A stretch of 64,000 bases of DNA, taken from the NCBI GenBank assembly GCA_020637215.1, contig JACJWI010000002.1, positions 186,001 to 250,000 on the forward strand. The letters run 5' to 3'. Position numbers and translations under genes: made by a program. This stretch comes from Microthrixaceae bacterium. Lineage in GTDB: Bacteria > Actinomycetota > Acidimicrobiia > Acidimicrobiales > Microtrichaceae. The notes under the pieces are model-generated. The model had not been told where the DNA came from. It did no database searches and was given only the letters and a program-made list of their open reading frames with translations. Shown here one piece after another: positions 31,855 to 40,140 of this stretch. Each line of letters begins with the position of its first letter. The stretch's first letter is position 1.

Positions 31855-32667
31855 TCAGCGGGCGAGCACCTCGACCAGGCGGTCGTGGAAGGCACCGTTG
31901 GACGCGATCGCCGACCACCGGTACTCGGGATGATCGATGTTCTCCACCACCGGGTCCCCCCCGGACCACGACGTGAGGGTGCCTCCCGCCTCGGGGATGA
32001 CGACCAGCATCGCGGCCAGGTCCCACCAGGCCAGGGCGGGGTCGAACATGGCCTCCACCCGTCCGGACGCCACCAGGGCGTAGCCGTACGCGTCGCCCCA
32101 GGTCCGCAGCTGCAGGCCCGACCCGGTCACCCGGTCGAACATGTCCGGGGTCCACTCGTGGAAGCCGGTGACGCTCAGGTACGAGCCGGACAGCTCGGCG
32201 CGATCCGACACCGAGCAGCGGGCACCGTCGAGGAAGCACCCTCGACCGCGTCCCGCCCAGACCGTCTCGCCCAGGGCGGGCAGGTTGATCACGCCGATGG
32301 CCGGACCGTGCTCGTCCTCCATGTACAGGAGATTGGAGTAGGTGCCGACGCCCCGACTGAACGCCAACGTCCCGTCGATGGGGTCGATGACCCAGGTGCG
32401 GCCGGAGGTGCCGACGCGATCGTCCTCCTCCTCGCCCCGGACGGTGTCGTCGGGGAGCGCGGCGGCGATCTCCTCGCGGAGCAGGCGCTCCGCGGCACGA
32501 TCCGCGGCGGTGACGGGCGACCCGTCGTGCTTGTGCTCCACCCCGAGCTCGGGGTGGTTGAACCACCCGAGGGTGAGCTCGCCGGCGGCGCGGGTCCACG
32601 CCACCGCCTGCTCCAGGAGCTTCTCGTCCACCGGCGGGATCGCGGTCGACGCGTTCGGTTCGGTCAT
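31855..32667 (-). CDS. hisN: Inositol-monophosphatase-family phosphatase, probably histidinol-phosphatase HisN
   Basis: A 270-residue magnesium-dependent phosphatase. Motifs are VRGEEEDD (metal Glu), WVIDPIDGTLAFSRG (metal Asp cluster) and WWDLAAMLVVIPEAGG (the WD motif with an extra Trp). This composition is close to HisN enzymes that dephosphorylate histidinol phosphate in actinobacterial histidine synthesis, but inositol phosphatase activity cannot be excluded. No other his gene is adjacent. ATG 32667 is chosen with GGAG about 9 bases upstream; the frame continues upstream without homology. It diverges from tesB. Confidence 0.8.
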   Translation of the reverse strand: MTEPNASTAIPPVDEKLLEQAVAWTRAAGELTLGWFNHPELGVEHKHDGSPVTAADRAAERLLREEIAAALPDDTVRGEEEDDRVGTSGRTWVIDPIDGTLAFSRGVGTYSNLLYMEDEHGPAIGVINLPALGETVWAGRGRGCFLDGARCSVSDRAELSGSYLSVTGFHEWTPDMFDRVTGSGLQLRTWGDAYGYALVASGRVEAMFDPALAWWDLAAMLVVIPEAGGTLTSWSGGDPVVENIDHPEYRWSAIASNGAFHDRLVEVLAR

Positions 32668-32830
32668 CAGGTGTCGCTCCGGTCTCTGGCCGTGCACGCG
32701 ACCGGGCCGAACGGCCCGGTCACCGGGGAGCCCTCCCCATTTCGGCACGGGGCGGTACCGGCGATGATGCCATCCGGGACGGCTCCGTGCGGACGACCTC
32801 CGCTGCGGAGCCCGCCCCCGAAGCCGCGGG

Positions 32831-32860
32831 CCGGCCGGACGACGCCCCTCGTCCGGCCGG
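32831..32860. repeat. 12-bp stem inverted repeat upstream of tesB
   Basis: CCGGCCGGACGA, 6 bases, TCGTCCGGCCGG. It is a strong hairpin or operator in the hisN-tesB divergent gap, 37 bases before the tesB start. Confidence 0.6.
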
Positions 32861-32876
32861 CAGCGGTGGGTCAGAA

Positions 32877-32892
32877 GGCGACTAGCGTCGCC
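32877..32892. promoter_or_regulatory. Palindrome overlapping the tesB -10 element
   Basis: GGCGACTAGCGTCGCC pairs GGCGAC with GTCGCC around TAGC; the TAGCGT hexamer inside is 8 bases from the tesB GTG. A repressor here would block RNA polymerase. Confidence 0.45.
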
Positions 32893-32896
32893 GATC

Positions 32897-33724
32897 GTGG
32901 ACCTGCGGAGCATCCTCGACCTCGAGAGCCACGGACGTGACGTCTACGTCGGGATCGGCCCCCGCTACCCGTGGGGTGGCCTCTACGGCGGCCAGATCGT
33001 CGCCCAGGCACTGATGGCCGCCGCCCACACCGTGTCGGACGAGATGCCGGTCCACTCGTTGCGGGCGTACTTCATCCGCCGGGGCGACCACGACGAACCG
33101 GTGCGCTACGAGGTCGACCGGATCCGCGACGGACGCTCGTTCACCACCCGCCGTGTCGTCGCCCGACAGGCCGTGGGAGCGATCCTCAACCTGGAGGCGA
33201 GCTTCCAGCGCGACGAGGGATCGGCCGACGTCGAGACCCTGGCCCCGCCGCCGGAGCTGCCGACGCCGGACCTGCTGGAGCCGAGCTCGTGGAGTGCAGC
33301 GTTCGAGCGGGCGTTCGTCCCCGCGGATCGGGTGAGCCCTGCCGCGGAGCGCGACGGCCGGGGCCGCGCCACCGCGTGGTTGCGCACCACAGAGCCGATC
33401 GGCGGGGACCGGTTCCGCCAAGCCGCCGCCTTGGCCTACATGAGCGACGACCTCCCCACCGACGCCGTCGTGCAGGCCCATCCGGTGCGCAGCGAGCCCG
33501 ACGAGACGCTCTACAAGGCGCTCTTCACCGCCAGCCTGGACCACACGATCTGGTTCCACCGACCGCTCGCCGCGGACCGGTGGCACCTCCACGACTTCAC
33601 CTGCCACACCTTCGTCGGTGGGAGGGGCCTGTCGTTGGGACAGATCTTCGCCCTCGACGGGACGCACGTCGCCACGGTCGCCCAGGAGGTCCTCCTGCGC
33701 GACACCCGGGACCGAACGAGCTGA
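32897..33724 (+). CDS. tesB: Acyl-CoA thioesterase II (TesB-like)
   Basis: A 275-residue double-hotdog thioesterase: N-terminal hotdog with WGGLYGGQIVAQALMAAAH, HSLRAYFIRRGDHDEPVRY and GRSFTTRRVVARQ; C-terminal hotdog with ALAYMSDDLP, ASLDHTIWFHRPLAADRW and GRGLSLGQIFALDGTHVAT. The LDHTIWFH Asp/Thr and the later Gln belong to the catalytic set of TesB. It hydrolyses medium/long acyl-CoA. GTG 32897 follows TAGCGT by 8 bases without a Shine-Dalgarno, so leaderless. A second thioesterase of a related type lies at 39205-40074. Confidence 0.9.
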   Translation: MDLRSILDLESHGRDVYVGIGPRYPWGGLYGGQIVAQALMAAAHTVSDEMPVHSLRAYFIRRGDHDEPVRYEVDRIRDGRSFTTRRVVARQAVGAILNLEASFQRDEGSADVETLAPPPELPTPDLLEPSSWSAAFERAFVPADRVSPAAERDGRGRATAWLRTTEPIGGDRFRQAAALAYMSDDLPTDAVVQAHPVRSEPDETLYKALFTASLDHTIWFHRPLAADRWHLHDFTCHTFVGGRGLSLGQIFALDGTHVATVAQEVLLRDTRDRTS

Positions 33725-33792
33725 TTCCGACCCGCGGTTCGCTTCACTTCTTCCGGCCCGTGCCGATGGGGGGCGCAGAAGGAGGTGGGTCC

Positions 33793-35724
33793 GTGCGATT
33801 GGTGGACCTGCAGGTGGGCACCGACAACGGGGTCCATCTGGAACTGCATCCCAGGCTCAACGTGGTGATCGCGTCGGCCGCGCTCCAGGAGAGGGTGGCG
33901 GCGCTGCTCGGGCGGGCCTACGTGCTCGCCGGCACCGAGGTCACCGGCACCGTCGACGGCGGTGACTACCTCACGCCGCTCGATCCGACCGCTGTGGTCG
34001 CCCTCGACCTGATCGGAGAGGGTCTCGATCGGATCGGACCGGCCGACCTGCCGGCGCCGGATCCAACAGCGCGTCAACGGGCTCGAGCGGTTCTCGATGC
34101 CCGCATCGATGCCGCGACGACGGCGCGGGGCGAGCTCGTCGGCGAACGGGATCGGATCGCCCGGCTCCACGCCGCGACCGAGGCCGCTGTGGCGGCCGGA
34201 ACCGAGGAGCGCGAGGAGTGCGGTGCTCGTGGTGAGGCCCTGGACGTCTCCGCCGGCGCGCTCGACGCCCGGCGTCCGGCGCTGGCGGCGGAGCGGGACT
34301 CCGCCGGGCACGCGGCGGACGTGGCCGCGGGTCGCCTCGAGGAGCTGTGCGGTGTGCGTGCCGCGCTGGCGGCCGAGCTCGGACCCGGTGAGGACGGGGC
34401 CGACATCCGCATGGGTGACGACACGGGTGAGCTCGTGGCGTTGGTGGACCGGGCCGGCGCGCTCGGAGGGCTGCCGGCTCAGCAGATGGACGAGGTCCGG
34501 ACGTGGCTCCGTGACGTCGCCCGATCGCAGGTGCCGGTGCGAGCGGATGCCCAGGCTCTGCTGGCCGAGGTCGACGCGGTGGAGCGGGCCTGGCAGCTGG
34601 TTGCGCGCCCCGGCGTGGAGGGCGACTCCGAGGTCGCCGCACTGGCGAGCGAGCGGGCCGACCTCGACACCAACCACCAGCTGCTGCGGGGCCTTGCCGC
34701 GTCGGGGATGCTCGGCGACACCGCCAAGTCACAGATCGACGCCTCCCACATCGCGTTGCTCCAGGCGTCCAAGGCCCAGGAGGCCGATGCGGCTGCTGCT
34801 GAGCAGGCCGTGCTGGCGCGCTACGGGTTCGACTCCTACCTGGAGTACACGATCGCCACCTCGACCCGCAGCGTCGGTCAGGCGGTGGAGGCCAAGCTCG
34901 CGGATCTCGAGGAGCACATCGAGAGCCTCGATCGCGACCTGGCCGCGGCACGGTCCCGGGTCGCCGGGCGAATCGAGCAGCTCGCCGCGGCACGGGAGCC
35001 TGCTCAGCAGAAGGTCTCGGCTCTCCTGGGATTCCGTCCGGAGGGGTCATCGATCGATGTGCTGAGTCGCATCCCCGAGGTCCCGCACTCCGTCACCCGC
35101 CTCACGCTCGCCGTCGACGAGGCGATCGAGACGGCCCGGGACGAGGTTGCCCGGTATCGGGGGACCATCGCGGATCTGGACGACGAGGAGGTGTCGCTCG
35201 GGGAGCGGGCCCGCGAGCTCGTCGGGCAACGTGAGCAGATCGATGCCCGCATCGCGGATCTCGACGCGGCGCTGGCCGACGCGGTGCCCGAGGCGGGATC
35301 GCTGGCCGGCCGGTTGGCCGACGCCGAGGCAGGCGTGGTGAACGCCACCCGGGACCTGTCGGGGATCACCGACGAGCGGGATCAGCTCGATGCGGTGCCG
35401 GCGGACCGCTACGGGCCCGACGACGTCGTCCCGGTCGTGGAGGCCGTGCTCCGACGACTGGATCCCTGGGCGACCAACCCTCCGCCGGTGGTGCTCTGCG
35501 ACACGTTCGGACCGTTGCCGCCGGCGCAGGCCATCGCGGCCCTCGAGGCGGTGACGGCCCGGGCCGATCGCAGCCAGATCCTCTACCTGACCTCGAGCTC
35601 CGAGGTCCGCGACTGGGCCAAGCGCCTCGATCCGTCGGTGGGGCGGTTGATCAACCTGGCCCACGGTCGGTGGTCGCCCCGGCGGCTCGGACGCAAGGTC
35701 CTCGGTCGGCGCCAGTCCGGCTGA
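33793..35724 (+). CDS. SMC/RecN-like coiled-coil protein lacking a P-loop
   Basis: A 643-residue protein with an SMC-like layout but no recognised function. The N-terminus RLVDLQVGTDNGVHLELHP and RLNVVI are strand motifs that in RecF/SMC proteins lead into Walker A; here the next residues are ASAALQERVAALLG with no GxxGxGK. The middle (~90-520) is Ala/Arg/Glu-rich, heptad-like coiled coil interrupted near 200-260. The C-terminal ~80 residues have a Walker-B/D-loop-like PVVLCDTFGPLPPAQAIAAL and QILYLTSSSEV, the switch-like strand. A perfect AGAAGGAGGTG ribosome site sets GTG 33793, so expression is probably strong. No Zn-hook CxxC is seen. Confidence 0.72.
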   Translation: MRLVDLQVGTDNGVHLELHPRLNVVIASAALQERVAALLGRAYVLAGTEVTGTVDGGDYLTPLDPTAVVALDLIGEGLDRIGPADLPAPDPTARQRARAVLDARIDAATTARGELVGERDRIARLHAATEAAVAAGTEEREECGARGEALDVSAGALDARRPALAAERDSAGHAADVAAGRLEELCGVRAALAAELGPGEDGADIRMGDDTGELVALVDRAGALGGLPAQQMDEVRTWLRDVARSQVPVRADAQALLAEVDAVERAWQLVARPGVEGDSEVAALASERADLDTNHQLLRGLAASGMLGDTAKSQIDASHIALLQASKAQEADAAAAEQAVLARYGFDSYLEYTIATSTRSVGQAVEAKLADLEEHIESLDRDLAAARSRVAGRIEQLAAAREPAQQKVSALLGFRPEGSSIDVLSRIPEVPHSVTRLTLAVDEAIETARDEVARYRGTIADLDDEEVSLGERARELVGQREQIDARIADLDAALADAVPEAGSLAGRLADAEAGVVNATRDLSGITDERDQLDAVPADRYGPDDVVPVVEAVLRRLDPWATNPPPVVLCDTFGPLPPAQAIAALEAVTARADRSQILYLTSSSEVRDWAKRLDPSVGRLINLAHGRWSPRRLGRKVLGRRQSG

Positions 35725-35755
35725 ACGTCCCCGGGGGCACCCCTCTCACCCGCTT

Positions 35756-35797
35756 TGTAGTGCGAGATCCAGGCGAACGCCTGGATCTCGCACTACA
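35756..35797. terminator. Perfect 20-bp inverted repeat, bidirectional terminator
   Basis: Left arm TGTAGTGCGAGATCCAGGCG, 2-base centre AA, and the exact reverse complement. It lies between two convergent genes (SMC-like and fumC), so a bidirectional terminator fits. Its TTGTAG/CTACA edges resemble the repeats at 57722-57825, so it may instead be a dispersed palindromic element. Confidence 0.7.
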
Positions 35798-35800
35798 GAA

Positions 35801-35830
35801 CGGTGGTCAGCGGTGGTCAGCGGTGGTCAG
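35801..35830. repeat. Three 10-bp tandem repeats at the fumC stop
   Basis: CGGTGGTCAG three times. Each unit contains TCA, the fumC stop on the minus strand, so the stop region has been tripled by slippage. The true fumC stop is TGA at 35829-35827. Confidence 0.9.
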
Positions 35831-37248
35831 CGGTCGGTGAGGCGGCCGCCGCGGGTCATGGCGAGCACGTCGAGCGCCCGGGCCAGCTCGTCGGGGTCCG
35901 ACACCAAGCCGCGGGCGACGACCTCCTCGCGGATCGTGCGGCCCGATGCCAGCGCCGCCTTTGCCACCTGAGCGGCAGCCTCGTAGCCGATCAACGGGAC
36001 CAGGGCGGTCACGATGGCCGACGACGACTCGGCGTAGCGGCGGGCTCGAGCCACGTCCGCGGTGATCCCGTCGACGCAGCGATCGGCGAGCAGGACCGAC
36101 ACGTTGGCCAACAGCTCGATCGACTCGAGCAGGTTGCGGGCCATGACCGGCAGCATCACGTTGAGCTCGAAGTTCCCCGCCGCGGCCGCGAACGCCACCG
36201 CGGCGTCGTTGCCGAACACCTGAGCCACCACCTGCTGGGTCGCCTCGGGCAGCACCGGGTTCACCTTGCCCGGCATGATCGAGCTGCCGGGCTGGAGGTC
36301 CGGAAGGTGGATCTCGCCCAGCCCCGCCGCCGGACCCGACGACATCCACCGCAGATCCGCGGCGAGCTTGTTCAGGCTGATCGCCACGACCCGACACACC
36401 CCGCTGGCCTCGGCGAGGACGTCCTGGGCCCCCTGGGCCTCGAAGTGGTCCGGCGCCTCGGTCAACGGCAGGTCCAGTCGCTCGGCGACCCGGGCGATGA
36501 CCGCGGCGGCGAACCCGGGATCGGCGTTCAGGCCGGTTCCGACCGCGGTGCCGCCGAGGGGGAGCTCACCCAACGGAACGAGCACGGACCGCAGCCTCCG
36601 TACGCCCGACTCGACCGCGGTGGCGTAACCGCCGAACTCCTGGCCGAGTGTGACAGGGACCGCGTCCATCAGATGCGTGCGTCCGGCCTTCACCACGTCC
36701 GCGAAGCGGTCCTCGGCGCGCCTCAGGGACCGAGCCAGGTGCTCGAGCGACGGGATGAGGTGGCCGACGATCCGTGTCGCCGCCGCGATCCGGATGGCCG
36801 ACGGGAACGTGTCGTTGGAGGACTGGCCGGCGTTCACGTGGTCGTTCGGGTGCACCGGTGTGCCGGCGCGCACCGTGGCGAGGGTGGCCAGGACCTCGTT
36901 GACGTTCATGTTCGTCGAGGTGCCCGAACCGGTCTGGAACACGTCGATGGGGAACTGGTCGTCGTGGAGGCCGGAGAGCACCTCGTCGGCCGCGGTGACG
37001 ATGGCATCCGTTGCGACCCGGTCCAGGTGACCCTCCTCGACGTTGACCAGGGCCGCGGCGCGCTTGATCTCCACCAGCGCCCGGATCAGTCCGGGCGCCA
37101 CCCGCCCGCCCGAGATGGGGAAGTTGTCGATGGCCCGCTGGGTCTGGGCTTGCCACCGCGCCTCGATCGGTACCGGCACCGGCCCCAGCGAGTCGTGCTC
37201 GATGCGGAATCCGGGCGTCTCGAGGGGCGCTGGGTCGGCCGTGCTCAC
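35827..37248 (-). CDS. fumC: Fumarate hydratase class II
   Basis: A 473-residue iron-independent fumarase converting fumarate and malate in the TCA cycle. Signatures: FQTGSGTSTNMNVNEVLATL, GQSSNDTFPSA, KAGRTHLMDAVPVTLGQEF, and the fumarase/aspartase signature GSSIMPGKVNPVLPE; catalytic Ser in the SS loop of this signature and His in RTHLMDA are present. The GTG start at 37248 overlaps the GH15 stop (GTGA). The much longer open frame upstream is antisense or other-frame sequence. Co-transcription with a GH15 gene is unusual. Confidence 0.95.
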   Translation of the reverse strand: MSTADPAPLETPGFRIEHDSLGPVPVPIEARWQAQTQRAIDNFPISGGRVAPGLIRALVEIKRAAALVNVEEGHLDRVATDAIVTAADEVLSGLHDDQFPIDVFQTGSGTSTNMNVNEVLATLATVRAGTPVHPNDHVNAGQSSNDTFPSAIRIAAATRIVGHLIPSLEHLARSLRRAEDRFADVVKAGRTHLMDAVPVTLGQEFGGYATAVESGVRRLRSVLVPLGELPLGGTAVGTGLNADPGFAAAVIARVAERLDLPLTEAPDHFEAQGAQDVLAEASGVCRVVAISLNKLAADLRWMSSGPAAGLGEIHLPDLQPGSSIMPGKVNPVLPEATQQVVAQVFGNDAAVAFAAAAGNFELNVMLPVMARNLLESIELLANVSVLLADRCVDGITADVARARRYAESSSAIVTALVPLIGYEAAAQVAKAALASGRTIREEVVARGLVSDPDELARALDVLAMTRGGRLTDR

Positions 37249-39161
37249 GAGGTCCGGTCTACCCCGGACGGGCTCGGATCCGGACACCGGGTGAAGCGGG
37301 TGAGGGCGACGGCGGTCTCCGGGTGACCCTGGGCGGCCGCGATGTTGGCCGCGGTGTTGACGAGTCCGACGTGGGAGAACGCCTGGGGGAAGTTGCCGAG
37401 CATCCGTCCCGACGTCGGGTCGTACTCCTCGGCGAGCAGCCCGACGTCGTTGCGCAGGCTCCGCAACCGCTCGAACACCTCGATCGCCTCGTCGACTCGA
37501 CCGAGCATGGCCAGGTTGTCGGCCCACCAGAACGTCGTGAGCAGGAACGCCCCCTCTCCGGGGGGCAGGCCGTCGACCGGATGGGCGTCGTCGGGCTCGG
37601 TGCGGTAGCGGCGCACGAAGCCGTCCACGCTGAGCTCCCGGCCGATCGCATCGACGTGGGAGGCGGCCCGCGGGTCGTCGGGGGTCAGGAACCCGACCGG
37701 CAGCACCATCAGGAGGCTGGCGTCGAGCTCGGTCGATCCGTAGTACTGCGTGAACGCTCCGATGTCGTCGTTCCAGCCGTTGGTGCAGACCTGGTCGTGC
37801 ACCCGGTCGCGCAGCGCGGCCCATCGCTCGACGCGTCCCGGGTCCGGTGGGCGTCGGTGGCCGTCGACGGCGAAGGCGCCCACCTCGGCATCGGAGGCCA
37901 GGCGCACGGCCCGATCGAAGGCCACCCAGGCCATCACCTTGGAGTGGGTGAAGTGGCGTCGGGGGCCGCGCACCTCCCAGATGCCCTCGTCGGGCTGGTC
38001 CCAGACCCCTTCCAGGTGGGTCATGAGCGCCCGGGCCACGTCGAGTCCGTCCCGTCCGAGGGGCAGCACGCCGGCCCGTCGCGCGGTGGCGGCGGCGTCC
38101 ATGACCTCGCCGAACACGTCGAGCTGGAACTGCCCGGACGCGGCGTTGCCGACGCGCACCGGGGCGGAGCCCTCGTAGCCGGCCAGCCAATCGAGCTCCA
38201 GCTCGGGGAGGCGTCGCTCGCCGCCCACGCCGTAGAGGATCTGGAAGTCGCCGGGGCGACCGGCGACGGCCCGACGCAGCCAACGTGACCAGGCCCGTGC
38301 CTCGTCGACGTAGCCGGCGATGAGGAACGCCTGCAGGGTGAAGGTGGCGTCGCGCAGCCACGAATACCGGTAGTCCCAGTTGCGGACCCCGCCGATCCAC
38401 TCCGGAAGCGACGTGGTGGCCGCCGCGGCGACCGCCCCGGTGCGGCTGTTCGTCAGAGCCTTCAGGGTGATGAGGGAGCGGACGACGTCCTGGCGCCACG
38501 GTCCGCTGTAGGTGCAGTGCGACACCCACGTCCGCCACCACGTCCGGGTGCGGTGCAGGGCCGCGAAGGTCGACAGCGGGAGCGGGGCGGGGTCGGTCGA
38601 GGGGTGCCAGGCCAACGAGAAGGAGCGCTGCTCTCCGGCGCTCACGTCGAACTCGGCGTAGGTGCGCAGGTCGCGACCGTGAAGAGGCACCGGGCTGTGG
38701 AACCGCAGCGCCTCGTTCCCTCCGACCATGTCGAGACCGTCGCCGGTCGAGCGCACCCACGGGACCACCGCCCCGTAGTCGAAGCGGACGACCAGCTCCA
38801 TTCCCATCCGGACCGTGCCGGAGCGACCCTCCACCCAGCGGTGGATCGTCGGGTGCTCCTGCTCGGGCACCATGAAGTCGACGATCGCGACCGTCCCCGA
38901 CGCGGTGCGCATCTCGGTCTCCAACACGAGCGTGTCGGGTTCGTAGCGTCGTCGGACCTCGACGACGGGATCCCGCGGAGCGAGGCGCCAGTGGCCGTTG
39001 TCCGCGGTGCCGAGGAGCTTGGCGAAGCAGGCCGGTGCATCGACGCGCGACGGGCACCACCAGTCGATCGAACCCGAGCGGTCGACCAGCGCGACGCCGA
39101 CCGTGTCGCCGATCAGAGCGTGGTCCTCGATCAGGGTGCCGCGGCCGTCGAGCTCGTCCAT
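37245..39161 (-). CDS. Glycoside hydrolase family 15 protein (trehalase/glucoamylase-like)
   Basis: A 638-residue protein with the GH15 layout: an N-terminal beta-sandwich (IEDHALIGDTVGVALVDRSG, SIDWWCPSRVDAPACFAKLL) and an (alpha/alpha)6 catalytic domain with NWDYRYSWLRDATFTLQAFL, GIWEVRGPRRHFTHSKVMAW (general acid region) and LAEEYDPTSGRMLGNFPQAF (general base region). Similar actinobacterial proteins hydrolyse trehalose; glucoamylase activity is an alternative. There is no signal peptide, so it is cytoplasmic. ATG 39161 follows TAGCGT by 6 bases with no Shine-Dalgarno, suggesting leaderless expression. It is upstream of and overlapping fumC. Confidence 0.88.
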   Translation of the reverse strand: MDELDGRGTLIEDHALIGDTVGVALVDRSGSIDWWCPSRVDAPACFAKLLGTADNGHWRLAPRDPVVEVRRRYEPDTLVLETEMRTASGTVAIVDFMVPEQEHPTIHRWVEGRSGTVRMGMELVVRFDYGAVVPWVRSTGDGLDMVGGNEALRFHSPVPLHGRDLRTYAEFDVSAGEQRSFSLAWHPSTDPAPLPLSTFAALHRTRTWWRTWVSHCTYSGPWRQDVVRSLITLKALTNSRTGAVAAAATTSLPEWIGGVRNWDYRYSWLRDATFTLQAFLIAGYVDEARAWSRWLRRAVAGRPGDFQILYGVGGERRLPELELDWLAGYEGSAPVRVGNAASGQFQLDVFGEVMDAAATARRAGVLPLGRDGLDVARALMTHLEGVWDQPDEGIWEVRGPRRHFTHSKVMAWVAFDRAVRLASDAEVGAFAVDGHRRPPDPGRVERWAALRDRVHDQVCTNGWNDDIGAFTQYYGSTELDASLLMVLPVGFLTPDDPRAASHVDAIGRELSVDGFVRRYRTEPDDAHPVDGLPPGEGAFLLTTFWWADNLAMLGRVDEAIEVFERLRSLRNDVGLLAEEYDPTSGRMLGNFPQAFSHVGLVNTAANIAAAQGHPETAVALTRFTRCPDPSPSGVDRTS

Positions 39162-39204
39162 GCCGTCACGCTACGGCGCTGGCCGCTCCCGCGGACCGGA
39201 CCGC

Positions 39205-40074
39205 TCAGGGTCCGATCGAGAACAGGAACACCTGGGTGGCGTACGCGACAGGGCGGGGTTCGTCGAGATCGGGTCCGTAGTCCCACAGCGTCATGTCCGC
39301 CGACGCGTACCCGCCACTCGAGTGGCGGGCTGTGTTGTGGGCGAGCACCCATCCGGCGCGGCAGTCGTCGAGGACGTGCACAGTGAGATCGACGCTCGGA
39401 GCGAACCAGGGTGGCTGGTCCGGTCCCAGCTTCTGGCCCACCGCTCCCGGCATGGAGTCGACCAGGATGGGGAACCCGAACGGGTGCTGGGTCCCGTCCG
39501 GTCGCCACGGTGGATCGTCGAAGCGGTACCAGCAGGCCCGTTCCGCTCGATCGGGCTGGTAGTCGCTCCAGGGCGGGTCCCCGACAGCGGGCCGCCCCTC
39601 CACCCGGGTGGTCCAGAACGGCATCGGCTCGAAGTGCGCCTCCCAACCCGGTGGCGGTGGATCCCGGAAGCTCGGGCACTCGTCGGGACGGGGCACCTCC
39701 GGCGGCGGGACGGCGTCGGTGAAGTCGAATCCGACCCGTTCGGCGCCGAAGGCCGCGGTGACCAGGTGGCCTCGGGATGAGCCGGGGGTCCGGACCTCGG
39801 CTCGGAGCTGCGACATGGTCCGGCCTCGTCGTAGCACCTCGACGTCGACCTCCACGGGCCCGTGGGGAACCTGCGAGGCGAACATCGTGTGCATCGTGCG
39901 CAGGTGCTGCTCGTCGTCCGCGAGCTCGGCGGACATCGCCGCCAACGCGATCGCCGTGGTCACCCCGCCCTGCGGCAGCGGTCGAAGGACCCAGGACTCG
40001 TCGATCGAGGCTCGCCATCGGCCTGCGGTGTCGGTTCGGGTCACGGCGGTGAGCTCGTCGAAGGGGACGCCCAT
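39205..40074 (-). CDS. TesB-like acyl-CoA thioesterase family protein
   Basis: A 289-residue protein with a double-hotdog pattern: RWRASIDESWVLRPLPQGGV and TAIALAAMSAELA at the first hotdog helix, then SQVPHGPVEVDVEVLRRGRT, and a C-terminal half ending PSVDLTVHVLDDCRAGWVLA and HNTARHSSGGYASADMTLWD. This is the TesB-like thioesterase family often found in mycobacteria-like lipid metabolism. The TesB catalytic triad is not obvious, so substrate and even activity are uncertain. The start at ATG 40074 excludes a long upstream open frame that overlaps the luciferase-like gene. It diverges from that gene over 66 bases. Confidence 0.75.
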   Translation of the reverse strand: MGVPFDELTAVTRTDTAGRWRASIDESWVLRPLPQGGVTTAIALAAMSAELADDEQHLRTMHTMFASQVPHGPVEVDVEVLRRGRTMSQLRAEVRTPGSSRGHLVTAAFGAERVGFDFTDAVPPPEVPRPDECPSFRDPPPPGWEAHFEPMPFWTTRVEGRPAVGDPPWSDYQPDRAERACWYRFDDPPWRPDGTQHPFGFPILVDSMPGAVGQKLGPDQPPWFAPSVDLTVHVLDDCRAGWVLAHNTARHSSGGYASADMTLWDYGPDLDEPRPVAYATQVFLFSIGP

Positions 40075-40140
40075 CCCGCCACTCTCGCAGCCGACGCGGT
40101 GGGGGACGCAACCCGGTTTCGGCGTCGTAGCTTGGCCGGC

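Noticed and set aside
35801..35830. CRISPR-like repeat array
   Set aside because: Ten-base direct tandem units with no spacers; a slippage repeat.
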